A stretch of DNA of 64,000 nt from Microbacterium murale (GCF_030815955.1 NZ_JAUSXK010000001.1:372001-436000), one strand, 5' to 3'. Positions 8,344-17,099 are shown, numbered from the stretch's first letter. Notes: generated by a model not told the origin, from the sequence alone. Program-made: numbers and translations.

Positions 8344-9378
8344 CTACGCGTCGCCGCCGAACATGCTGGTGACGGAGCCGTCCTCGAAGACCTCGTGGAT
8401 GGCGCGCGCCAGCAGCGGCGCGATCGGCAGAATCGTCAGGCCGTCCCAGCGACGCGACTCGGTCAACGGGATCGTGTCGGTGACGACGACTTCGTCGATC
8501 GATGCATCCTGCAGCCGCTCGTTGGCCGGGTCGCTGAAGATCGCATGCGTGGCTGCGACGATGACCCGACGTGCGCCCGCTTCCTTCAGCGCCTGCGCGG
8601 CCTTGACGATCGTGCCACCGGTGTCGATCATGTCGTCCACGAGCAGACACGTGCGACCCTCGACCTCGCCGACGATCTCGTGCACCGAGACCTGGTTGGC
8701 CACCTTCGGGTCTCGGCGCTTGTGGATGATCGCGAGCGGTGCGTCGAGACTGTCCGACCATGTGTCGGCCACGCGGACTCGGCCCATGTCGGGCGAGACG
8801 ATCGTGAGCGTCTCACGGTCCTCCGGCGTCAGGTTCTCGCGGAAGTACTCCAGCAGAACCGGCTTCGCGAACAGGTGATCGACCGGCCCGTCGAAGAAGC
8901 CCTGGATCTGCGCAGCGTGCAGGTCGACGCTCATGACCCGGTCGGCGCCCGCGGTCTTGAGAAGATCGGCGACCAGGCGTGCACTGATCGGCTCGCGGCC
9001 ACGGCCCTTCTTGTCCTGGCGCGAATAGGGGTAGTAGGGCGCGACGACGGTGATCCGCTTGGCCGACGCGCGCTTGGCGGCATCGATCATGATCAGCGTC
9101 TCCATGAGCCATTCGTTGACCGGCTCACCGAAGGTCTGAATGAGGAACAGATCGCAACCGCGGATCGACACCTCGAAACGGGAGTAGATCTCGCCGGAGG
9201 CGAAGGTGCGATGCTCGGTCGGGGCGATCTCGGTGCCGAGGCCGGCCGCGACCGCGGCAGTCAGTGCGGGGTGGGAACGCCCACCCGCGATGACGAGTCG
9301 CTTCTTCGTCTTCGCCACGAGTCCGGGCGCAATGCCGTTGTCCCGATCCAGTTCAACGGTCTTCTTCTTGCGCGCCAT
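8344..9378 (-). CDS. prs: Ribose-phosphate pyrophosphokinase (PRPP synthetase)
   Basis: Makes PRPP from ribose 5-phosphate and ATP for nucleotide, His and Trp synthesis. 344 aa from the ATG at 9376-9378 (MARKKKTVELD). An in-frame upstream start would overlap glmU and is less likely. Visible motifs: FASGEIYSRFEVSIRGCDLF, VVAPYYPYSRQDKKGRGREPI (the flexible catalytic loop) and the PRPP loop CLLVDDMIDTGGT. It follows the glmU stop by seven bases on the same strand, an operon arrangement common in actinobacteria. Confidence 0.97.
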   Translation of the reverse strand: MARKKKTVELDRDNGIAPGLVAKTKKRLVIAGGRSHPALTAAVAAGLGTEIAPTEHRTFASGEIYSRFEVSIRGCDLFLIQTFGEPVNEWLMETLIMIDAAKRASAKRITVVAPYYPYSRQDKKGRGREPISARLVADLLKTAGADRVMSVDLHAAQIQGFFDGPVDHLFAKPVLLEYFRENLTPEDRETLTIVSPDMGRVRVADTWSDSLDAPLAIIHKRRDPKVANQVSVHEIVGEVEGRTCLLVDDMIDTGGTIVKAAQALKEAGARRVIVAATHAIFSDPANERLQDASIDEVVVTDTIPLTESRRWDGLTILPIAPLLARAIHEVFEDGSVTSMFGGDA

Positions 9379-9385
9379 GCTCCGC

Positions 9386-10816
9386 CTATTCCGCCGATTG
9401 TTCGCGAGCCGCGGCATCCGCCGCACCCGTGCCTGCTCTGTTCTTCTCGACCCAGCCCTCGATGTTGCGTTGCGGGGCCACGCTCATGGCCAGCGCTCCG
9501 GCGGGGACGTCCTTGCGGACGACGGCGCCTGCACCGGTCTTCGCACCTGCTCCCAGCTTAACGGGCGCGACGAGGACCGTGTGCGATCCGGTGTGCACCT
9601 CGTCGCCGATCTCCGTGCGGTGCTTGTTCACGTCGTCGTAGTTCGCAGTGATCGTGCTTGCACCGAGGTTGACGCCGCGACCGATGGTCGCATCGCCGAC
9701 GTAGGAGAGGTGCGGCACCTTGCTTCCGTCGCCGATCTGGGCGTTCTTGGTCTCGACGTAAGCGCCGATCTTGCCCTTCGCACCGAGGGTCGTACCCGCA
9801 CGGAGGTAGGAGAACGGACCGACCGTCGCGCCTTGGCCGATGACCGCTAGGGTGGCCTCCGAACGACGGATGACGGCGTCCGCTCCGACCTCGCAGTCGA
9901 TGAGAGACGTGTCGGGCCCCACGACGGCGCCCGATTCGATGACCGTCGCGCCGACGATGTGAGTGTTCGGGAGGATGGTGACATCCGGTGCGAGCTTCGC
10001 ATCGTCATCGATCCAGGTGGTCGTCGGGTCCACGATCGTGACGCCCTCGAGCTGCCAGCGGCGCACGATGCGGGCGTTCAGCAGCCGCCCCACCTCTGCC
10101 AGCTGCGCGCGATCGTTGACGCCGTACGTCACCGTGACGTCGGAGACGACGGATGCCGCGACCCGGCCGCCGTCGCGGCGAAGGAGCCCTGGCACATCGG
10201 TGAGATACATCTCGCCCTGCGCGTTGTCCACGCCGATGGCGGGGAGGTATTCGCGCAGCGTTGCGGCGCGGAACATGTACATTCCCGCGTTGATCTCGTT
10301 GACGGACGCCTCGTCGATCGTGGCGTCCTTCTGCTCGACGACGCGGTCGACGCCGCCGTCGGCGTCGCGGATCACGCGGCCGTAGCCGGTCGGATCGGCC
10401 ACCACCGCCGTCATCAGCGTCGCGGCGGCGTCGGCCGCTCTGTGCGCGGCGATGAACGAGGTCAGGGTCTCAGCATCCGCCAGCGGGCAGTCGCCGGAGA
10501 GCACCAGCACGTCGCCGTCGAAACCGGCGGGAAGCGCATCGACCGCGACCTGGACTGCGCGGCCGGTTCCAGGGATCTCGTCCTGATCGACGAACGTCAC
10601 CTGCGGATAGTCTGCAGTGAGCGCTGCCACCACCTGATCGCGCTCGTGGCGCACGACCACTTCGACATGCGCGGCGTCGAGCGCAGCCGCCGTCGTCAGC
10701 ACATGCCCCACCAGAGGACGACCGCTGATCGGGTGCAGCACCTTCGGCAGTCGGGACTTCATCCGAGTGCCCTGACCTGCAGCGAGCACGATGATGGCGA
10801 GCTTGTTCTCCGTCAT
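9386..10816 (-). CDS. glmU: Bifunctional UDP-GlcNAc pyrophosphorylase / glucosamine-1-phosphate acetyltransferase
   Basis: Makes UDP-N-acetylglucosamine for peptidoglycan. 476 aa. The N-terminal uridyltransferase has LAAGQGTRMKSRLPKVLHPI and GDCPLADAETL. The C-terminal left-handed beta-helix acetyltransferase has hexapeptide repeats, then YVETKNAQIGDGSKVPHLSYV and ITANYDDVNKHRTEIGD. The start ATG at 10814-10816 lies one base beyond the discriminator base of tRNA-Gln, so there is no independent leader; the only purine-rich run upstream is the tRNA acceptor stem. Followed by prs. Confidence 0.97.
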   Translation of the reverse strand: MTENKLAIIVLAAGQGTRMKSRLPKVLHPISGRPLVGHVLTTAAALDAAHVEVVVRHERDQVVAALTADYPQVTFVDQDEIPGTGRAVQVAVDALPAGFDGDVLVLSGDCPLADAETLTSFIAAHRAADAAATLMTAVVADPTGYGRVIRDADGGVDRVVEQKDATIDEASVNEINAGMYMFRAATLREYLPAIGVDNAQGEMYLTDVPGLLRRDGGRVAASVVSDVTVTYGVNDRAQLAEVGRLLNARIVRRWQLEGVTIVDPTTTWIDDDAKLAPDVTILPNTHIVGATVIESGAVVGPDTSLIDCEVGADAVIRRSEATLAVIGQGATVGPFSYLRAGTTLGAKGKIGAYVETKNAQIGDGSKVPHLSYVGDATIGRGVNLGASTITANYDDVNKHRTEIGDEVHTGSHTVLVAPVKLGAGAKTGAGAVVRKDVPAGALAMSVAPQRNIEGWVEKNRAGTGAADAAAREQSAE

Positions 10817-10817
10817 G

Positions 10818-10889
10818 CTCCGCCGCCAGGATTCGAACCTAGACCTAACAGCTCCAAAGGCTGTCGTGCTGCCATTACACCACGGCGGA
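10818..10889 (-). tRNA. tRNA-Gln (anticodon TTG)
   Basis: 72-base tRNA on the minus strand. The 7-bp acceptor stem pairs TCCGCCG with CGGCGGA, with discriminator G. The T arm contains GGTTCGAATCC. The anticodon stem ACAGC/GCTGT closes the loop CTTTGGA, anticodon TTG, reading Gln CAA codons. The terminal CCA is not fully encoded. Its 3' end lies one base before the glmU start codon. I see no good TANNNT -10 just upstream. Confidence 0.96.
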
Positions 10890-10907
10890 CCGCGACCGCG
10901 AGGTCAC

Positions 10908-10919
10908 CAGACAAGTCTG
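10908..10919. promoter_or_regulatory. Small dyad between tRNA-Gln and the MarR gene
   Basis: CAGAC-AA-GTCTG, five-base arms with a two-base centre. MarR-family proteins bind short dyads near their own genes, so this is a candidate operator for the neighbour at 10980. It is about 50 bp upstream of that gene's -10 and could equally belong to the tRNA promoter region. Confidence 0.25.
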
Positions 10920-10967
10920 CCATGCCGGATCGCCTGCCCTGCGCGTGTGAGTGCGATGCCCCTGCCC

Positions 10968-10979
10968 GATAATAGGAAG
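10968..10979 (+). promoter_or_regulatory. -10 box of the MarR gene, leaderless
   Basis: GATAAT (10968-10973) lies exactly 6 bases before the ATG at 10980. The intervening AGGAAG touches the ATG, too close to act as a normal Shine-Dalgarno. Confidence 0.45.
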
Positions 10980-11474
10980 ATGAGCGAGGCAGATGAGGTC
11001 GACCGGATCGTCGGCGCATGGAACACACAGCGCCCCGACCTCGATTTCTCTCCCCTCGAAGTGCTCTCCCGCATGGACCGGCTGTCCAAGCATCTTGACC
11101 GCGCACGTCGCGACGTCTTCCGACGCAGCGACATCGAGCCGTGGGAGTGGGACGTGCTCTCGGCGCTGCGGCGTGCCGGCGCGCCGTTCCAGCTCTCGCC
11201 GAAGCAGCTGTTGCAGCAGACGCTCGTCTCGAGCGGCACCATGACCAACCGGATCGATCGGCTGGTCGGGCGTCGTTTCGTCAGACGCGAGGCAGACCCG
11301 GGTGACGGTCGCAGCGTGCTCGTCACCTTGACCGAGGACGGTCAGATGCGCGTGGATGCCGCGATCACGCGCCTCGTCGACGTCGAAGCCGAACTGCTGC
11401 AGGCGCTCTCACGCGCCGACCGCGATCGGATGGCATCACTGCTCCGCAAACTCAGCCTGAGCTACGACGCCTGA
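10980..11474 (+). CDS. MarR-family transcriptional regulator
   Basis: 164 aa winged-helix regulator. Start chosen at MSEADEVDRIVGAWN (10980), supported by the -10 box; MPLPDNRK at 10956 is an alternative. The helix-turn-helix and wing are visible as LSPKQLLQQTLVSSGTMTNR, IDRLVGRRFVRREADPGDGR and VLVTLTEDGQ. Flanking helices form the dimer interface. The pseudouridine synthase starts 16 bases downstream on the same strand, so the two are probably co-transcribed. Ligand and targets are unknown. Confidence 0.92.
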   Translation: MSEADEVDRIVGAWNTQRPDLDFSPLEVLSRMDRLSKHLDRARRDVFRRSDIEPWEWDVLSALRRAGAPFQLSPKQLLQQTLVSSGTMTNRIDRLVGRRFVRREADPGDGRSVLVTLTEDGQMRVDAAITRLVDVEAELLQALSRADRDRMASLLRKLSLSYDA

Positions 11475-11490
11475 TGGAGACCCTCACCTG

Positions 11491-12408
11491 ATGGCGATGC
11501 GCTCTCCGCTCCCGGTCCGCGACGGTGTCGGCGCGACGCGCCTGCATGTGCCGCTCACCGGTCCGTGGCCCACCGTGAGCGCATACATGGTGGAGCGCTT
11601 CTTCCACCTCGATCCGAACTGGCTGCTGACGCGTTTCGATGACGGCGAGATCGTCGCGTTCGATGGGACCGCAGTCACTCGCGACGCCCCGCTCGGCGCA
11701 GAGGAGTTCGTCTGGTACTACCGGGAGCCGCCGGCCGAGACGCACATCCCGTTCGAGATCGAGATCCTGCATCAGGACAGGGACCTCGTCGTGATCGACA
11801 AGCCGCACTTCCTGCCGTCGACGCCGGCAGGAAGATACGTGCAGAACTCCGCACTCGTGCGCCTGCGCCGCCTGCTGGACAATGCTGATCTCGCTCCAGT
11901 GCACCGTCTGGACCGTGCCACGGCCGGACTGCTCATGTTCTCCGCGCGCTCCGTGACGCGCGGCGCGTACCAGACGCTGTTCCAGCGCCGTCAGATCGAG
12001 AAGGTGTACGAGGCGGTGTCCGCGCGACCTGCCGGATGGACCGATGACCTGCCCAAGACGGTGCGGCTGCACATCGAGAAGCTGCGCAGTCAGGTGTGCG
12101 TCGACGTCGACCTCGATCGCGAGCCGAACTCCGAGACGCTCATCGAGTTGATCGGCGCCGACGAGCACGTGGTCCACACCCTGCTTCGCCCGCACACCGG
12201 CAAGATGCATCAGCTGCGAGTGCATCTCGCGAGCATCGGTCTCGGCATCCTGCACGACAATCTGTACCCGATCCTCACGGACGAGAAGCCCGACGATCAC
12301 GAGAGGCCGCTGCAGCTTCTCGCGAGAGAACTGCGCTTCATCGACCCGCTCAGCGGCGAGGAGCGCGACTTCCGCACACGACGGACGCTGCGCTACGCGC
12401 CGCGCTGA
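11491..12408 (+). CDS. RluA-family pseudouridine synthase
   Basis: Converts specific uridines to pseudouridine in rRNA or tRNA. 305 aa. The family core motif with the catalytic Asp is PVHRLDRATAGLLMFS. Other landmarks are DLVVIDKPHFLPSTP and the substrate loop TGKMHQLRVHLASIG. There is no clear S4 domain at the N-terminus; residues 1-70 may hold a degenerate one. It shares a strand and probable transcript with the MarR gene. The modified position cannot be read from sequence. Confidence 0.92.
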   Translation: MAMRSPLPVRDGVGATRLHVPLTGPWPTVSAYMVERFFHLDPNWLLTRFDDGEIVAFDGTAVTRDAPLGAEEFVWYYREPPAETHIPFEIEILHQDRDLVVIDKPHFLPSTPAGRYVQNSALVRLRRLLDNADLAPVHRLDRATAGLLMFSARSVTRGAYQTLFQRRQIEKVYEAVSARPAGWTDDLPKTVRLHIEKLRSQVCVDVDLDREPNSETLIELIGADEHVVHTLLRPHTGKMHQLRVHLASIGLGILHDNLYPILTDEKPDDHERPLQLLARELRFIDPLSGEERDFRTRRTLRYAPR

Positions 12409-12418
12409 CTTCTGAGCG

Positions 12419-14224
12419 TCAGCCGACCTTGTCGCTGAGCTCGAGCCAGCGCATCTCGTTCTCCTCGACCTCGGACTCCAGCGTGCTGATGCGCTTCATC
12501 TTCTGAGCGAGACCCTCGTAGTCGGACTGATCGTGCTCCACCATCGCGTGCTTGGCGTTGTCGATCTGCTGCGTGAGCTTCTGGATCTTGCGCTCGAGCG
12601 CCGCGACCTCTTTCTGCGCTGCGCGCAGCGCCGCACCTTCGAGGCCGGAGGACGAAGACGATGCCTTCGCCGCGGATGGCGCACCGCTCTGCTCTGCCGC
12701 ACGCAGCCGAAGGTACTCGTCCACTCCCCCTGGGAGGTGACGCAGGCGTCCTCCCATGACGGCGAACTGCTGATCGGTGACGCGCTCGAGGAAGTACCGG
12801 TCGTGGCTCACCACGAGAAGCGTGCCCGGCCATGAGTCCAGCAGGTCCTCGATCGCCGCGAGCATGTCGGTGTCCATGTCGTTGGTCGGCTCATCGAGGA
12901 TCAGCACGTTCGGCTGCTCGAGCAGCACGAGCAGCAGCTGCAGCCGTCGCTGCTGACCTCCGGAGAGATCCTTCACCGGCGTCGAGAGCTGCGCCGACGA
13001 GAACCCGAGCCGCTCGAGGAGCTGGCCGGGTGTGAGCGACTGCGACTTGGACCCGCTGCCGAAGGTGTACTCCGTGCGCAGGCTCTCGATGACCTTGCGC
13101 ACCGGATCGTTCCAGACCACGGCGAGTTCATCGATCCGCTGCGTGAGCGTCTTCACCTTGACGGTGGTGCCACGCTTCACCCGACCGCTGGTCGGCTCGA
13201 TGGTGCCGGCGACGAGCCCGAGGAGCGTCGACTTGCCCGCACCGTTCACGCCGAGGATGCCGGTGCGCTCCCCCGGCGCGATGCGCCACTCCACGTCGCG
13301 CAGCACCTCACGGGGTGCACCGCTGTCCGATGCGGGGTACGTCACGCCGGCATCCAGCAGGTCGACGACGTCCTTGCCGAGTCGGGAGACGGCGAGTGAC
13401 TGCAGCGAGACCTTGTCGCGGATCTCGGGTACGTCCTCGATCAGCTCGTTCGCCGCATCGATGCGGAACTTCGGCTTGCTGGTGCGTGCCGGAGCTCCTC
13501 GGCGCAGCCAAGCGAGCTCCTTGCGTGCGAGGTTCTGTCGCTTCGCCTCGGTCGCGGCCGACATGCGGTCGCGCTCCACACGCTGCAGGATGTACGCGGC
13601 GTAACCGCCCTCGAAGGGCTCGACGATACGATCGTGCACCTCCCACGTCTCGGTGCAGACTTCGTCGAGGAACCAGCGATCGTGAGTGACGACGAGGAAC
13701 GCGCCGGAGTTCACCGCCCAGCGCTTCTTCAAGTGCCCTGCGAGCCACGTGATCGCTTCGACATCGAGGTGGTTGGTCGGCTCATCGAGCGCGACGATGT
13801 CCCAGTCCTGAACGAGCAGCGCGGCGAGCGCGACACGACGCCGCTGTCCGCCGCTGAGGCCGCGGACCGGGGCATCCCATGCCAGATCAGCCAGCAGGCC
13901 CTGTATGACGTCTCGCACACGTGCGTCGCCCGCCCACTCGTATTCCGGAGTGTCGCCGACCACCGACTGCGCGATCGTGAGGGAGTCATCGAGGGTGTCC
14001 GCCTGGTCCAGCACGCCGACGGTGGTACCGGCGCGCATCGTCACGCGCCCACCATCCGGTTCCTTGCGGCCGGCGAGCATCGCCAGCAGCGAAGACTTGC
14101 CGTCGCCGTTTCGACCGACGATGCCGATCCGATCCCCCTCCTCGATGCCGAGGGTGATGGAGTCGAAGACGACCTTGGTCGGGTATTCCAGGTGAAGGGC
14201 CTCGGCCCCGAGAAGATGTGCCAT
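12419..14224 (-). CDS. ABC-F family ATPase, Uup-like
   Basis: 601 aa soluble protein with two ABC ATPase domains and no membrane segment, typical of ABC-F ribosome-associated factors. Domain 1 has Walker A GRNGDGKSS, signature LSGGQRRRVALA and Walker B DIVALDEPTNHLD. Domain 2 has [21 protein letters not shown] and [12 protein letters not shown]. The inter-domain linker is charged. The C-terminus (residues about 530-601) is a predicted coiled coil (AAQKEVAALERKIQKLTQQI), as in Uup and EttA relatives. It may act on stalled ribosomes; antibiotic protection is possible but not shown. Divergent from the deaminase gene. Confidence 0.93.
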   Translation of the reverse strand: MAHLLGAEALHLEYPTKVVFDSITLGIEEGDRIGIVGRNGDGKSSLLAMLAGRKEPDGGRVTMRAGTTVGVLDQADTLDDSLTIAQSVVGDTPEYEWAGDARVRDVIQGLLADLAWDAPVRGLSGGQRRRVALAALLVQDWDIVALDEPTNHLDVEAITWLAGHLKKRWAVNSGAFLVVTHDRWFLDEVCTETWEVHDRIVEPFEGGYAAYILQRVERDRMSAATEAKRQNLARKELAWLRRGAPARTSKPKFRIDAANELIEDVPEIRDKVSLQSLAVSRLGKDVVDLLDAGVTYPASDSGAPREVLRDVEWRIAPGERTGILGVNGAGKSTLLGLVAGTIEPTSGRVKRGTTVKVKTLTQRIDELAVVWNDPVRKVIESLRTEYTFGSGSKSQSLTPGQLLERLGFSSAQLSTPVKDLSGGQQRRLQLLLVLLEQPNVLILDEPTNDMDTDMLAAIEDLLDSWPGTLLVVSHDRYFLERVTDQQFAVMGGRLRHLPGGVDEYLRLRAAEQSGAPSAAKASSSSSGLEGAALRAAQKEVAALERKIQKLTQQIDNAKHAMVEHDQSDYEGLAQKMKRISTLESEVEENEMRWLELSDKVG

Positions 14225-14233
14225 GTCACTCCA

Positions 14234-14263
14234 AGGCTACGGCAGTCGCCTGATTGCTAGCCT
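14234..14263. promoter_or_regulatory. Divergent -10 boxes for the ABC-F and deaminase genes
   Basis: TAGCCT occurs twice, head to head: on the minus strand at 14234-14239 (9 bases before the ATG at 14224) and on the plus strand at 14258-14263 (7 bases before the ATG at 14271). The 46-bp intergenic region thus serves both genes with very short or absent leaders. Confidence 0.5.
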
Positions 14264-14270
14264 CGGTGGC

Positions 14271-14762
14271 ATGACGACGTTCTACGAACCCACTGCCTCC
14301 GAGTTCGAACATCTTCGCCGTTGCGTCGATCTCGCCCGTGAGGCGCTCGACGACGGCGATGAGCCGTTCGGCTCGATCCTGGTCGACGCGCACGGAACGG
14401 TACGGTTCGAAGACCGCAACCGCGTCAAGCACGGGGATCAGACGCGGCATCCGGAGTTCGAGATCGCCCGCTGGTCGGCGACGAACCTCACCTCTGAAGA
14501 GCGCGCATCGAGCACTGTCTTCACCTCAGGCGAGCACTGCCCGATGTGCTCGGCGGCGCATGCATGGATGGGGCTCGGCCGCATCGTCTACGCGGCGAGC
14601 TCTGCGCAACTCGTGCAGTGGAGTGCAGAGCGAGGCGCAGGTCCCTCCCCTGTCGCCCCGCTGCCCATCGCGACCGTCGCTCCCGCCGTGCCCGTCGCGG
14701 GCCCCGTCTCCGCGTTCGCCGACGAACTCCGCGAACTTCATCTGCGCCGCGCGGGCGACTGA
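14271..14762 (+). CDS. Nucleoside/nucleobase deaminase (cytidine-deaminase fold)
   Basis: 163 aa from ATG 14271, chosen because a -10 lies 7 bases upstream. Zinc-dependent deaminase fold: RHPEFEIAR replaces the usual HAE motif (His ligand and catalytic Glu kept, Ala to Pro), and GEHCPMCSAAHAWMGLG supplies the two Cys ligands. The usual Pro before the first Cys is His. Likely substrates are guanine, cytosine or a nucleoside. No pathway partners are adjacent. Confidence 0.82.
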   Translation: MTTFYEPTASEFEHLRRCVDLAREALDDGDEPFGSILVDAHGTVRFEDRNRVKHGDQTRHPEFEIARWSATNLTSEERASSTVFTSGEHCPMCSAAHAWMGLGRIVYAASSAQLVQWSAERGAGPSPVAPLPIATVAPAVPVAGPVSAFADELRELHLRRAGD

Positions 14763-14779
14763 TCGCGGGCCTCGCGTCG

Positions 14780-16042
14780 TCACACCGAGCGCATCAGATT
14801 CACCGAGGTGATTCCGAGATCTTCGAGTCGCCTGGCATCTGCCGCTGTGCGGGATGTGATGACCGTCACGGCCTCGCCCTGCTCGCGCAGCTCATGCCAC
14901 CGTTCGAAGACCGCTCCGCCGGGGGCCAGATCTGCACGAGCGACAGGGAGATCGTCATCATCCACCTCGACGACGACGCCGATGCTCCGCGGCTCCGCGA
15001 GCGGGAGGTCACCGGCGCGAGCCCGTGCGATGAGGTCTGCGAACTCGCGTCCGAGCGGCTTCACACCGTTGTCGACGTCGAGAAGTCCGAGCGAGTACTC
15101 GAGTTCCTTGTAGTCTCCGAGCGTGCGGGAGACGTCGTGCGAGCACCACCACGTGATGCCGTACAAGCCCGGTGAGCTCAAGGCGGCCGTCACGGTGCGT
15201 GCGGCGAACTCCGGCATCTCCTCGTCGGCGAGATTGAGGGAAGGCGCGCCGACCTCCTGCAGCCACACCTGACGTCCTGAGTCCGTCGCGAACGCCTTGG
15301 AGAGCTCGATCATCCACTCGGCATGACGCACGGACTGCGGTGACAGTCCGCCATAGGCTGCCGCTGTCCCATTGAAGATCCAGGAGTGGACAGTGGTGAT
15401 GTCGCCGAGGCGGGACGCATGAACCGGGAGGAAAGGATGCTCGTCGCGGTACCACAGATGATCGTTCTCGCTGTGAGTGATCAGATGACGCGGGTCCGGG
15501 TCCACGGGTGCGGACAGGAGCGACGAGAGCCAATGTCCGATCTGGTCGCTGTCGGCCGGCATCGCCGACGGGTTCGGGAGCTGGAACTGATTGAGCTCGT
15601 TCCCGAGCGTCAGGCCGATCAGATTCTCACGGTCCCTGACCGCGTCGTACACGGCCGAGACCAGTTGAGCCTGAGCGGCGATGGCCGCCTCATCGACGAA
15701 CATGTTGCCGTCGTGCCAGTTGACCAGCCATGCGGGCACGAAATCGAATCCCGACATGTGGCCCTGGATGACGTCCACGGCGATGTCGAGATCGAACTCG
15801 GCTGCGATGTCAGCGACCAGTGCGATGTCCTGCAGCGCCTGCGTCCGGATCAGGGTTCGGTTGGGCTGGAGCACCGGCCACAACGGGAAGACTCTCACGT
15901 GGTCGATGCCGAGGCCCGCGAGCGCCTCGAAGTCGGCGCGCACGACATCCGGGTCGATCCCCATCCACTGGAACATCCAGTCCTTGGAGGGCGTGTAGTT
16001 CGCTCCGAATCGCGGAGTGCGGTCAGTCACTGGGAGTCTCAT
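14780..16042 (-). CDS. Glycoside hydrolase family 5, mannosidase-like
   Basis: 420 aa, clan GH-A barrel. The acid/base Glu149 lies in TLGNELNQ and the nucleophile Glu263 in VWLQEVGAPS. The N-terminus FGANYTPSKDWMFQWMGIDP and HVRVFPLWPVLQPNRTLI recall the GH5_18 type that cleaves mannosyl-beta-1,4-GlcNAc; this subfamily call is from memory of the family, not a search. No signal peptide, so it should act in the cytosol on imported disaccharide. ATG 16042 overlaps the LacI stop by 20 bases; GTG at 16030 is an alternative start. Same operon as the LacI gene upstream. Confidence 0.85.
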   Translation of the reverse strand: MRLPVTDRTPRFGANYTPSKDWMFQWMGIDPDVVRADFEALAGLGIDHVRVFPLWPVLQPNRTLIRTQALQDIALVADIAAEFDLDIAVDVIQGHMSGFDFVPAWLVNWHDGNMFVDEAAIAAQAQLVSAVYDAVRDRENLIGLTLGNELNQFQLPNPSAMPADSDQIGHWLSSLLSAPVDPDPRHLITHSENDHLWYRDEHPFLPVHASRLGDITTVHSWIFNGTAAAYGGLSPQSVRHAEWMIELSKAFATDSGRQVWLQEVGAPSLNLADEEMPEFAARTVTAALSSPGLYGITWWCSHDVSRTLGDYKELEYSLGLLDVDNGVKPLGREFADLIARARAGDLPLAEPRSIGVVVEVDDDDLPVARADLAPGGAVFERWHELREQGEAVTVITSRTAADARRLEDLGITSVNLMRSV

Positions 16043-17060
16043 CCTTCTTGCTGGGCGGTGATGCGGTCGATTCACGAATGATGAGTCGACGGCCGGACAC
16101 GGTCTGCGAAGAGACCTGTTCGCCGTCGACGAGCCTGCGCAGCATCTGCACTGCTGTGCGGGCGCTCTCCTCCACGGGGGCATCGAGCGCCGTCAGGCGC
16201 GGACGCACGAGCGTGGAGACCCAGGAGTCCTCCCAGGCGACGACAGAGAGCTGATCCGGCACGCGCACGCCGATCTCGGGCGCGTGCGCGACGATCTCTG
16301 CGGCCATCGCCTCGCTGTCCACGACGAGGGCGGTAGCAGCGCCAGCACGGCGGAGCAGGTCCGCGACGGGATCCGGGGACGTCGGATCCCAGCGCAGCAC
16401 ATCTGCCGCGATACCTCGTCGCAGCGCAGCCTCAGTGAAGCGACGGTCGCGATCGCGAGCGTGGACGAGGCCAGGTGAATCGCTCACGCGAGCGATCTGG
16501 AGATGTCCGAGGTCGCCGAGATGCGTGAGCACCTGGTCGTACGCCGTCTCATCGCTCACGGTGACCGCGGGCACGGCGTCTTCGATCGGTGCACCCAGCA
16601 GTACGGCGGGAGCGCCGAGCTCGCGCACATGCGCGATGCGCGGGTCCTCGTCACGGACATCGACGAGCAGGAAGGCGTCCACGCGCCGCTCGCTCCACCA
16701 TTCTCGATAGACGCGCTGCTCGTCATCGGCGAGCACGAGGGTGAGCGAAAGAGACCAGTCGATCTCGGCCAACGGCTGCGTGAGCCCCGCGATCAGCCTC
16801 ATGAAGAACGGATCACGCTCGAATCTGCCGCCTATTCGCGACACGACGAGTCCGAGGCTGTGCCCGCCCTGCCCTCCGACCTTGCGACTGGCATAGTTCG
16901 GGCGCCAGTTCAGTTGATCCGCCGCCTCACGGATGCGAGCAGCCGTCGCCTCAGAGACATTGGGGCGTCCGTTGAAGACATGCGAGACGGCGGAAGGGGA
17001 CACGCCCGCTCGCGCGGCAACAGCGGCGATGGTGACTCGGGCTGGTCTGTTCTCGTTCAT
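16023..17060 (-). CDS. LacI-family repressor of the mannoside/glycan locus
   Basis: 345 aa. The N-terminal LacI helix-turn-helix reads TIAAVAARAGVSPSAVSHVFNGRP, followed by the hinge helix (REAADQLNWRPNYASRKV) and a periplasmic-binding-protein-like sensor domain (residues about 65-335). It is divergent from the transporter operon and overlaps the GH5 gene at its 3' end. Two matching operators lie between it and the transporter. One covers its own -35, so it should repress both itself and the importer until a glycan-derived sugar binds. Confidence 0.94.
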   Translation of the reverse strand: MNENRPARVTIAAVAARAGVSPSAVSHVFNGRPNVSEATAARIREAADQLNWRPNYASRKVGGQGGHSLGLVVSRIGGRFERDPFFMRLIAGLTQPLAEIDWSLSLTLVLADDEQRVYREWWSERRVDAFLLVDVRDEDPRIAHVRELGAPAVLLGAPIEDAVPAVTVSDETAYDQVLTHLGDLGHLQIARVSDSPGLVHARDRDRRFTEAALRRGIAADVLRWDPTSPDPVADLLRRAGAATALVVDSEAMAAEIVAHAPEIGVRVPDQLSVVAWEDSWVSTLVRPRLTALDAPVEESARTAVQMLRRLVDGEQVSSQTVSGRRLIIRESTASPPSKKDETPSD

Positions 17061-17070
17061 CTCATGAGAG

Positions 17071-17099
17071 AGATTAGGGGCTTGACCGCCGAATGTAAA
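17071..17099 (-). promoter_or_regulatory. Promoter of the LacI/GH5 operon
   Basis: -35 TTTACA (complement of 17094-17099) and -10 TAATCT (complement of 17071-17076) with a 17-base spacer. The -35 lies inside the first LacI operator, giving negative autoregulation. The start ATG at 17060 is 10 bases past the -10. Confidence 0.5.

Noticed and set aside
7735..9561. A 608-codon plus-strand frame across apbE, the FMN-binding lipoprotein and prs
   Set aside because: It runs opposite three well-recognised genes and shows no domain of its own.
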